A DNA stretch of 8,835 nucleotides. It comes from JANYHF01 sp031367715 (GTDB lineage Bacteria; Pseudomonadota; Alphaproteobacteria; Rhizobiales; Hyphomicrobiaceae). The notes below the pieces were generated by a model, which saw nothing but the letters and a program-made list of their open reading frames with translations, made no database searches and was not told where the DNA came from. Position numbers and translations under genes: made by a program. Each line of letters starts with the position of its first letter. Position 1 is the first letter of the stretch. The stretch covers positions 1 to 8,835 of the forward strand of contig JANLQJ010000093.1 of the NCBI GenBank assembly GCA_031367715.1. Direction: 5' to 3'. Shown here in pieces: positions 1 through 5,757 of the stretch.

Positions 1-148
1 CGTTTTCGGCCGCCCTTTGGGTCGCCGAACCCGGGCGCCCGGTGCGTTGGCGACGCTCGACGATGCAACCGCATCGCCTTCGCGCCGCCGCCTGCCGTTC
101 GCTCCGGCCTCGGCGATCGGACGTGCCAGGGATTTGCGATAGTGGGTA
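1..148. other. Left edge, no assignable gene
   Basis: This GC-rich stretch lies downstream of the fumarylacetoacetate hydrolase family gene. More than one plus-strand frame is open through most of it, as expected by chance at this GC content. One frame runs from the window edge to a TAG at 140-142 and ends in an Arg/Ala/Pro-rich tail, so it could be the 3' end of a plus-strand gene converging on the operon. I do not recognise it and find no clear hairpin plus T-tract terminator for either strand. Confidence 0.3.
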
Positions 149-1159
149 CTAGCCATGTTTCCGGACCTCTTGCTCGATGGCGCCGAAAATCGACTGACCC
201 GATGCGTCCTTCATCTCGATACGCACGGTATCGCCAAAGCGCAGAAATGGGGTCGCCGGCTTGCCGTTTGCGATGGTTTCGATGACGCGCAGTTCGGCGA
301 TGCAGGAATAGCCGAGGCCCCCGGCTGCAATGGGCCGTCCAGCTCCGCCAGCCGTGTCCTTGTTCGAGACCGTGCCTGATCCCACGATGGTCCCCGCGGC
401 AAGCGCCCGCGTCTTGGCCGCATGTGCGATCAGGGCTCCGAAATCGAACGTCATATCAACGCCGGCATTGGCGCGGCCAAACGGATTGCCGTTGAGATCG
501 ACGACAAGCGGCAGATGCAACTTGCCGCCGTTCCAGGCATCGCCAAGTTCATCGGGCGTCACCGCGACCGGCGAGAACGCCGAGGATGGCTTGCCCTGCA
601 GGAAGCCGAAACCCTTGGCCAACTCCGCCGGAATGAGATTGCGCAACGAGACGTCGTTCACCAACATCACGAGGCGGATGAATTTGCCAGCCTCGACTGC
701 CGCGACGCCCATCGGCACATCGCCGGTAATGACCGTGACTTCGGCCTCCATATCGATGCCGAAGGCCTCGTCAGCGAGCAGGATCGGTTCGCGCGGCCCG
801 AAAAATGTATCGGACGCGCCCTGATACATCAGCGGATCGGTCCAGAAGCTCGCCGGCATCTCGGCGCCGCGTGCCTTGCGCACCAGCTCCACATGATTGA
901 CGTAGGCTGATCCGTCGAGCCACTGATAGGCCCGTGGCAGCGGCGAGGCGCAGTCGTGCTCACGGAAGCGGAAGGTTGGGATGGAGACCAGTTCCAACTG
1001 CCGGGCCAGCAGGGCAAGCTTCGGCGCTGCAGTGTCCCAATTGTCGAGCGCCGATTGCAGCGTCGGCGCAACAGGTCCGGCGTCGACGGCGCGGGTGAGA
1101 TCGCGCGAGACGACGACGAGCCTGCCATCACGGCCCGATTTGATTGACGCGAGCTTCAT
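149..1159 (-). CDS. Fumarylacetoacetate hydrolase family protein (probable fumarylacetoacetase)
   Basis: Cytoplasmic hydrolase expected to split fumarylacetoacetate into fumarate and acetoacetate, the last step of homogentisate catabolism. The 336-residue product has the short bacterial layout: an N-terminal FAA-hydrolase domain (about 1-75) followed by the catalytic FAH fold. Visible family features are the metal-ligand E-x-E pair at E138/E140 (DMEAEV), D169 in LVNDVSLRN, the segment GKPSSAFSPVAVTPDELG at about 189-206, and the GSGTVSNKD loop at about 260-268. The start codon overlaps the hmgA stop (ATGA, 4 bases), so translation is probably coupled to hmgA. No truncation is visible. The whole FAH superfamily shares this fold and also includes other C-C bond hydrolases and isomerases. 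The specific assignment therefore rests mainly on the operon with hmgA and the adjacent maiA remnant. No symbol is given because fahA/hmgB naming varies. Confidence 0.9.
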   Translation of the reverse strand: MKLASIKSGRDGRLVVVSRDLTRAVDAGPVAPTLQSALDNWDTAAPKLALLARQLELVSIPTFRFREHDCASPLPRAYQWLDGSAYVNHVELVRKARGAEMPASFWTDPLMYQGASDTFFGPREPILLADEAFGIDMEAEVTVITGDVPMGVAAVEAGKFIRLVMLVNDVSLRNLIPAELAKGFGFLQGKPSSAFSPVAVTPDELGDAWNGGKLHLPLVVDLNGNPFGRANAGVDMTFDFGALIAHAAKTRALAAGTIVGSGTVSNKDTAGGAGRPIAAGGLGYSCIAELRVIETIANGKPATPFLRFGDTVRIEMKDASGQSIFGAIEQEVRKHG

Positions 1160-2472
1160 GGTCGGCCATCGAACTTTCTTTTGAGCCCATTCCAGCAGTC
1201 CGCATAGTCAGCCTGCAAGCAGTCCAGCTCGGCCGCATAACGAGTGAGATGTTGTGGGTAGCGGGTTTCGAACATGAAGGCCAACGTGTTCGACAGCTTG
1301 TGCGGTTTCAACGCCACCGTGCTGGCGTTCTCGAACGCCGATTTGTCGGGGCCGTGCGGCAGCATGCAGTTGTGCAGGCTGACGGCGCCGGGCGAGAAGC
1401 CATCGGGCTTGGCATCATACTGGCCGTAGATCAACCCCATGAACTCCGACATGATGTTCATATGATACCAGGGCGGGCGGAACGAGTGCTCGGCCACTGC
1501 CCAGCGTTCCGGGAAGATGACGAAGTCGACGTTTGCGGTGCCTTCCTCGCCTGACGGTGCCGTCATCACCGTGAAGATGGACGGATCGGGGTGGTCGAAC
1601 AAAAGCGCGCCGACCGGAGAGAACGTTCGCAGATCATACTTGTACGGTGCATAATTGCCGTGCCAGCCCAGCACGTCGAGTGGCGAGTGATCAATGGTAC
1701 ACTGATGGAATTTGCCACACCATTTCACCGTAACCCGACAGGCCGTCTCCTTGTCTTCGTAGGCCGCAATCGGCGTCTTGAAGTCGCGTGGATTGGCAAG
1801 GCAATTGGCGCCGATTGGCCCCCGCCCGGGAAGCGTGAACTTTACCCCGTAGTTCTCGCACAGATAGCCGCGGGCCGGGCCGTCGACCAGCTCGACCTTG
1901 AATTTCAGTCCACGCGGCAACACGCAGATGTCGCCTGGAGCCACCGTGATCTTGCCCAACTCGGTAAAGAAGCACAGTGCGCCGGCTTGCGGCACAACCA
2001 GCAGCTCACCATCAGCGTTGTAGAAATAGTCATCGACCATCGATGCACTGACGAAGTAGAGCCCCGCCGACATGCCGGTCTGCGTATTGACATCGCCGGC
2101 CGTGGTCATGGTGCGGATGCCACTGACGAAATCGAGCTTGCCGGTTGGCGCCGCGGGTGGGCTCCAACGCATCGGGCCGATAGCGTGGTGATGGTCATCT
2201 AGACAAGGAGCCGACTTCCAGAGCGGCATGTCGATGCGCTGGAAACGCGAGGTATGCTGTACCGACGGCCGCATGCGGTACAGCCAGGAGCGTTCATTGG
2301 AGCCGCGCGGCGCGGTAAAGGGCGACCCCGACAGTTGCTCGGCATAAAGACCATAGGCGCAGCGTTGCGGTGAGTTCTGGCCAATTGGCAGTACGCCGGG
2401 CAGTGCCTCGGTCTCAAAATCATTGCCGAAACCGGGCATGTAGCCGGGCACGATCGCGCTTTCCATGGTCAT
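1156..2472 (-). CDS. hmgA: Homogentisate 1,2-dioxygenase
   Basis: Non-haem Fe(II) dioxygenase that opens the ring of homogentisate to give maleylacetoacetate in tyrosine and phenylalanine breakdown; cytoplasmic. The 438-residue length is normal for the family. The N-terminal signature YMPGFGNDFETEALPG is at about 11-26. The iron site is complete: H337 and E343 in PPWYHMNIMSEF, and H373 in LPHGPD. The conserved GWHGNYAPYKYDL segment is at about 269-281. Two starts are possible. The ATG at 2472 gives MTMESA; the ATG two codons downstream (2466) has a GAGA about six bases upstream and may be the real one. It is the first gene of a minus-strand operon with the FAH-family gene, and its promoter region is shared with the divergent MarR-type gene. 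Nothing suggests loss of function. Confidence 0.97.
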   Translation of the reverse strand: MTMESAIVPGYMPGFGNDFETEALPGVLPIGQNSPQRCAYGLYAEQLSGSPFTAPRGSNERSWLYRMRPSVQHTSRFQRIDMPLWKSAPCLDDHHHAIGPMRWSPPAAPTGKLDFVSGIRTMTTAGDVNTQTGMSAGLYFVSASMVDDYFYNADGELLVVPQAGALCFFTELGKITVAPGDICVLPRGLKFKVELVDGPARGYLCENYGVKFTLPGRGPIGANCLANPRDFKTPIAAYEDKETACRVTVKWCGKFHQCTIDHSPLDVLGWHGNYAPYKYDLRTFSPVGALLFDHPDPSIFTVMTAPSGEEGTANVDFVIFPERWAVAEHSFRPPWYHMNIMSEFMGLIYGQYDAKPDGFSPGAVSLHNCMLPHGPDKSAFENASTVALKPHKLSNTLAFMFETRYPQHLTRYAAELDCLQADYADCWNGLKRKFDGRP

Positions 2473-2518
2473 TCTCGCATTGGTTGCACATGCGACTAAC
2501 TTGTGTCAAGTATCAGAC
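2473..2518. promoter_or_regulatory. Divergent hmgA / MarR promoter-operator region
   Basis: This 46-base gap separates the divergent hmgA and MarR-type starts. An imperfect inverted repeat at 2480-2499 has 9-base arms, TTGGTTGCA and TGCGACTAA, around CA, with 7 of 9 positions matching; that size fits a winged-helix dimer. A perfect -35 hexamer for hmgA, TTGACA, reads on the minus strand at 2509-2504. The palindrome lies just downstream of it, where the weak -10 would fall. A second short palindrome, ACTTG-TGT-CAAGT, is at 2499-2511. Binding here would plausibly block hmgA transcription and also affect the regulator's own promoter. The motifs are seen directly; their use as an operator is inferred from known autoregulated MarR systems. 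Confidence 0.6.
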
Positions 2519-2974
2519 ATGAAAAACGACTTCATCCTCGAGGATTTCCTGCCGTTCCGGTTGAATCGGCTGGCCGCGGAAGTCTCCGAGCGGCTGGCGG
2601 CAATCTATGCCGAGCAGTTCAATCTCGACATTCCGAAGTGGCGGGTGCTGGCCACCCTGTCGAACCAAGGCGAGACGACAGCTCAAGATATCGTCATCTC
2701 GACCCGCACGCACAAATCCACCATCAGCCGCGCGGTACATCAGCTGGAAGCGCGCGGCCTGGTCGAGCGCACGGTATCGGGCACCGATCGGCGCGCCAAT
2801 GCCTTGGGCCTCACGGCGGCGGGCAAGCGGCTGTTCAGCCAGTTGCAGCCGACGGTTCTTGCCTATGAGGATGCGCTGTTGATGCAACTATCGGCGCCGG
2901 ATGCCAAGGCATTGGCCCGAGGGCTGGCAGCACTGGAGGCGACGCTCAACTTAGGCAAGGGCAACAAATCATGA
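2519..2974 (+). CDS. MarR-family transcriptional regulator of the homogentisate genes
   Basis: Predicted 151-residue winged-helix dimeric regulator. The helix-turn-helix lies at about 53-82 (TAQDIVISTRTHKSTISRAV and following), and the wing carries the family's D-R-R signature at 90-92 (GTDRRANAL). Flanking N- and C-terminal helices would form the dimer interface. I chose the ATG at 2519, giving MKNDFILEDFLPFRLNRL. The open frame extends upstream to another ATG at 2465, but that one lies inside the start of divergent hmgA and would add 18 residues not typical of MarR proteins. No strong ribosome site is visible. The stop overlaps the maiA start (ATGA), so the two were one operon. By position it probably senses a tyrosine-pathway intermediate such as homogentisate and represses hmgA; the ligand is inferred only. 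Confidence 0.9.
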   Translation: MKNDFILEDFLPFRLNRLAAEVSERLAAIYAEQFNLDIPKWRVLATLSNQGETTAQDIVISTRTHKSTISRAVHQLEARGLVERTVSGTDRRANALGLTAAGKRLFSQLQPTVLAYEDALLMQLSAPDAKALARGLAALEATLNLGKGNKS

Positions 2975-3252
2975 GGCTTTATGGTTATTTTCGCAGTTCG
3001 GCCGCCTACCGAGTTCGCATCGCGCGCAACCTGAAGGGCGTCGCGGTTGAGCATGTTGCGGTTCATCTGGCGCGGGATGGCGGCGAGCAGATGCACAACG
3101 GCAACCTTGCCCGTAATCCACCAGGACTGGTGCCGACCTTGGTGTTGGATAACGGGACCATGCTGACTCAATTGCTCGCTATTATCGAAGATATCGATGC
3201 GACAGCGCCCGAACCGCGTCCCACCCAAACTCTTCACCTTGAAAACGCATAA
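2971..3252 (+). pseudogene. maiA: maiA 5' fragment (maleylacetoacetate isomerase, interrupted)
   Basis: N-terminal thioredoxin-like half of a zeta-class glutathione transferase, the glutathione-dependent enzyme that converts maleylacetoacetate to fumarylacetoacetate. The glutathione-site motif YFRSSAAYRVRIA is at residues 6-18, and GLVPTLVLDNG at about 52-62. True maiA sequence ends near residue 83 (about 3219). The last ten residues and the stop are encoded by the inserted element. A normal protein is about 210 residues, so this 93-residue product lacks the whole helical domain. It also shows point decay: the TQSLAIIEYL segment usual in the family reads TQLLAIIEDI, replacing the conserved glutathione-contacting Ser with Leu (residue 68). 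The start overlaps the MarR-type stop by 4 bases. Confidence 0.9.
3225..3237 (+). repeat. Terminal inverted repeat of the IS remnant, left
   Basis: CCAAACTCTTCAC is matched by the complement of 4084-4096 at 11 of 13 positions. It lies 56 bases beyond the transposase stop codon (3294-3296, minus strand) and just after the last recognisable maiA codon. Confidence 0.65.
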
Positions 3253-3293
3253 GCACTTGATCAGGACTGTACTCTTACAAAGCGAACGGTGGG

Positions 3294-3971
3294 TTACTGG
3301 ACACAGGGAGCGTGGAGCGCAACGCCGAGTAGTGCAAAGGCGTGCTCCTGAAGAGCGGTTGGACGCGCGAGCGTCTGGATCGTGCGACCGGCCTCGAACG
3401 GCAGGGCCACTTCGTTGATCGTCAGTGTGCCAAGATTGGCGATCAGATCGCGCCAGGTCATGATCGGCGTGCCGTCGCTGGTCGCCCGCGTCGTGCGCTT
3501 TGCCAGCGCCGCCGGCCGGAGCGGTCCCGGACACTTGATCCGGGATCGAGGCGCGCTCGCAGGCCTTCGGCTCGTGGTCGGTGAACAGGATCGAGGCCAG
3601 CGCACGTCGCATGTGGAACTCGACGTAATATGACAGTATGCAGAGGAATACGTGCGCCTTGACGCGAGTCCCGAGCCAGTGGTGCACGGGCCGCACCTGC
3701 ATATCGACACCCTTCAGTGTGCGGAACGCCCGCTCGACCTGCGCCAGGCTCTGGTAGGCCGCGACCGCCGCCTCCGGCCCGAGTTTATCCGATGGCAGAC
3801 TGGTTCGGATGAAATAAAGGCCATCGAGCCGTGTTTCGGCTGCGATCTCGTCCTGCTTGCGGCTGAAGGTGAAGCGGCCGTCGGCGATCTCGAGCGCGAA
3901 GTGTTTCTTCATCTTATTCTTGTTGATGACTTCGGCGGCGAGGTCCGATTCGGGACCTTATCGATGACCAT
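3294..3971 (-). pseudogene. IS1634-family transposase remnant (internal deletion plus frameshift)
   Basis: The remnant is in three pieces on the minus strand. From the ATG at 3971 it reads MVIDKVPNRTSPP, which resembles the start of IS1634-group transposases. At about 3933 this runs straight, out of frame, into the C-terminal catalytic part (AAEVINKNKMKKHFALEI from about 3935), so the central region is gone. The catalytic tail has the group's conserved SLAQVERAFRTLK segment with the last acidic residue of the DDE triad (E of QVERAFR), followed by VRPVHHWLGTRVKAHVFLC. A second frameshift lies at roughly 3520-3560. The natural C-terminus then continues in another frame (AALAKRTTRATSDGTPIM, ending APCVQ) to the TAA at 3294-3296. 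It cannot encode an active transposase. Family assignment comes from recalled motifs, not a search. Confidence 0.8.
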
Positions 3972-4083
3972 GCCCAACAAGAATCACTGTTCGCGACCGT
4001 GGGCAAGAGGGCTACATGGACACGAGTGTTGCGGTGCAGACTTACCGGGAGCTCGCGCCGCCTGGACTTTCAAGCAAGAGACA

Positions 4084-4096
4084 GTGAAAAGTTCGG
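4084..4096 (-). repeat. Terminal inverted repeat of the IS remnant, right
   Basis: Read on the minus strand this is CCGAACTTTTCAC, the partner of 3225-3237. It abuts the point where maiA-like coding resumes. Between it and the transposase start at 3971 lies about 110 bases with no coding sequence I recognise. Confidence 0.65.
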
Positions 4097-4097
4097 C

Positions 4098-4483
4098 CTA
4101 ATTCCCGCCGATCCCCTTCAAGCAGCAAGGGTCCGGTCGGTGGCATTGGCGATTGCCTGCGAAATCCATCCGCTCAACAATCTGCTCGTTCTCAATTACC
4201 TGAAGGGGCCCTGCAACACATGCCGCCGCAGACAGAAGCCTGGTATCGCCATTGGCTGTTGGAAGGTGGCCTCAATGCCCTTGAGCAAATGCTGCCTGGC
4301 GATCCGTTCTGTTTCGGCCAAGCGCCGACTATGGCGGACTGATGTTTGGTAAGGTTGTTCAATGCGCGGCGATTCAAGGTCGGTTTCGAGCAGCTGCCGA
4401 AAATCCGTCGCGCAGAGTCCAACTGTGTACAGCTGCCGTCGTTCATGGCGGCGCATCCGTCCCGCCAACCAGACGCTGAATGA
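4098..4483 (+). pseudogene. maiA: maiA 3' fragment (frameshifted, with in-frame stop)
   Basis: C-terminal helical domain of the isomerase split by the insertion. From 4098 it reads LIPADPLQAARVRSVALAIA then CEIHPLNNLLVLNYLKG, a classic zeta-GST stretch. Near 4208 a one-base change shifts the frame, and coding continues as AWYRHWLLEGGLNALEQMLP and FCFGQAPTMAD. A TGA follows at about 4341-4343, where the family has Cys or another residue. The same frame then resumes as CLVRLFNARRFKV, with one codon apparently missing, and runs to the expected end AAHPSRQPDAE with TGA at 4481-4483. The remnant therefore covers the whole domain but is broken by a frameshift and a stop besides the insertion. It converges on, and slightly overlaps, the CobW remnant from the other strand. 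Confidence 0.88.
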
Positions 4484-5268
4484 CGTCTGGTCCTGCCGTC
4501 GAACCCAGCACAAAGGCGGCGAACGATCGTCTGACCGACGCCGCGTCCACGCCTTTGCAAATGAACATGATGCGGGATGTCCGGTTGCTGCCCGGCCAAC
4601 GCTGCATATGCAACGGCGGAGGCACCAGCTGCTGCACGGCATGCACGGCGACCGGAGCCAGTTCGCCCTCGACCGCCAGGATGCCCTTGACGCGCAGGAT
4701 GGCCGTGCCGTGCCGGTTCAGCAGCATCGACAACCAGAGGCCGAAAGCGGGCCAGGCGATCGGCTGATCGAAACTGAGCGCAAAGGCCTCGATATCGTCG
4801 CCATGGCGGTTCTTGTCGTGGTGATGGTGATGCCCGTGGTCGTTCTCGGCCTGGCGCTGCGCCTGCTGCTCGCTGGCAAACCAGCGCTGCACCTCGGCGC
4901 TCTTGCTGGCGAGGTCGAACAGGTCGTTACCGAACAGTTCGCCGGGATCGACCTCGTCTTCAGCCGCGCGCAGAACCGGCGCGAGCGGGTTCAGCCGCCG
5001 CAAGCGCGCCAGCAACTGTTGGGTCGCCGCCGCGGATGGTGCAGCACAAGCAGCCCGACTGCAGCAACACCATGTTTTCGTCGATACGCTCCAGCAACTC
5101 GTGATCGAGACCGACTTCGCCGAACTCATTTATCAGCACGGCGGTGTCGGCCATGGCTGGCGATTGCAGGATGCGTTTGAGCAGGGTTGTCTTTCCCGAG
5201 CCGAGAAAGCCGGTCAGCAGGTTGACGGGCGTGAAATCGGAGATGCCGCGGCGATTGGCGTCAAGCAT
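4443..5268 (-). pseudogene. CobW/COG0523-family metallochaperone GTPase, internally deleted
   Basis: Remnant of a G3E GTPase of the CobW/YjiA/ZNG type, proteins that deliver metals (Zn, Co) using GTP. The 5' part starts at 5268 and keeps Walker A GFLGSGKTT (residues 20-28), NEFGEVGLD (47-55) and the metal site CLCC (73-76). At about 5025-5033 it joins, out of frame, to the C-terminal part (LARLRRLNPLAPV onwards). That part has a His-rich loop (DHGHHHHHDKNRH, about 4803-4841) and a normal CobW C-terminal domain (VKGILAVEGELAPVAVHAVQ). Compared with the family, about 100 codons are missing, including the region of the ETTGLADP and TKTD motifs. Read literally, the first frame gives a 102-residue product without the base-specificity loop. 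The C-terminal frame runs on to 4443, overlapping the maiA remnant; the original stop may have been near 4500. It was translationally coupled to the upstream small gene. Confidence 0.88.
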
Positions 5269-5590
5269 TGAGCCGCTCGCGCCTGGCTAGGATCGCTGGT
5301 TCCAGTGGATCGAGCGGCCTGCCGGCCATCTTCTCGGCCAAAGGCCACAGTGCTGCGAGATTGTCGATGACCTCGGATGCTCCCGTCTTATTTCGCAAGA
5401 TGTAGGCGCTGCCTTGCCAATCCTCGAGACTGAGGCTCCACAGTCTCAGAATGCTGTTGGCCTGGGCGATGCGGATCATCCGCTCGCGCCGCCGGTCGTT
5501 GGGGCTTGCCCCGCGCACATAGACGCCCTCGCGTTGCACCGGATCGGTCCAGTGATCGTTGCCGCCCAGGACACCGCAGAGCGTGCACAT
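5261..5590 (-). CDS. Small conserved CxxC protein upstream of CobW-type GTPase
   Basis: A 109-residue protein starting MCTLCGVLGGNDHWTD. The two cysteines C2 and C5 form a CxxC at the extreme N-terminus, and H13 follows closely, a plausible metal or redox site. The middle is Arg-rich (NDRRRERMIRIAQ); the rest looks like helices and a short strand (SAYILRNKTGASEVIDNLAA). No signal peptide or membrane segment is visible. Its TGA (5261-5263) lies inside the first codons of the CobW-type gene (8-base overlap), so the two were made together. I recall similar small proteins beside CobW-like genes in rhizobia but know no function. The pairing suggests a metal-handling partner, which is inference. 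Unlike its neighbour it looks intact; with the GTPase dead it may be an orphan. Confidence 0.75.
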   Translation of the reverse strand: MCTLCGVLGGNDHWTDPVQREGVYVRGASPNDRRRERMIRIAQANSILRLWSLSLEDWQGSAYILRNKTGASEVIDNLAALWPLAEKMAGRPLDPLEPAILARRERLNA

Positions 5591-5612
5591 GACTAAATCT
5601 CATTCTTAACCG

Positions 5613-5665
5613 GGCCAATCGAGGATCTGGCCAAGCGACATCTGGCCAATCGACATCTGGCAAGT
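5613..5665. repeat. Short tandem repeat, about 15-bp unit, 3.5 copies
   Basis: Units are at 5613-5628 (16 bases, one extra), 5629-5643 and 5644-5658 (GGCCAATCGACATCT and close variants), with a partial GGCAAGT at 5659-5665. The array sits in the 167-base divergent gap between the small CxxC gene and the solute-binding protein gene, about 95 bases before the latter's start. It could be a replication-slippage product or a set of binding sites for the GntR-type regulator; the sequence alone cannot decide. The direct-repeat layout is unlike the usual palindromic GntR operator. Confidence 0.75.
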
Positions 5666-5757
5666 GGCGGCGAACTATCGCACTATCGCCCAACACCGCA
5701 AGTCGAGAGCGGTCGTAAACCGTCAGCGCCGGTCAGCGCCAGGCAAGGGCAGCAGGT

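Larger units (their letters stand above)
3225..4096 (-). mobile_element. Internally deleted IS1634-type (DDE) insertion sequence inside maiA
   Basis: An element of about 0.87 kb splits maiA. Its ends are marked by 13-bp inverted repeats matching at 11 positions: CCAAACTCTTCAC at 3225-3237, and the complement of CCGAACTTTTCAC at 4084-4096. Recognisable maiA coding sequence resumes at about 4098. Inside, on the minus strand, lie both the start and the C-terminal third of an IS1634-type transposase, with the middle deleted. Members of this group are usually well over 1.5 kb, so at least about 0.8 kb has been lost. I found no clear target-site duplication, which fits an old insertion whose flanks have drifted. 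Boundaries are good to a few bases. Confidence 0.8.

Noticed and set aside
1591..2202. 203-codon plus-strand frame
   Set aside because: Antisense of hmgA, whose minus-strand product is unmistakable.
2863..3912. 349-codon minus-strand frame taken as one intact protein
   Set aside because: Only the first part (to about 3560) is transposase. After the frameshift it is out-of-frame sequence that then runs antisense through maiA and the MarR-type gene.
3972..4083. Possible small plus-strand gene starting at 4016 (MDTSVAVQTYREL)
   Set aside because: Only 23 codons, lying inside the IS end between the transposase start and the terminal repeat; no recognisable homology.
4362..5180. 272-codon plus-strand frame with a hydrophobic Val-rich stretch
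   Set aside because: It is antisense of the CobW remnant. The apparent membrane segment is the complement of the His-rich metal loop (CAC/CAT runs reading as GTG/ATG).
5613..5665. CRISPR array
   Set aside because: The 15-bp units are contiguous with no spacers, and there are no cas genes.
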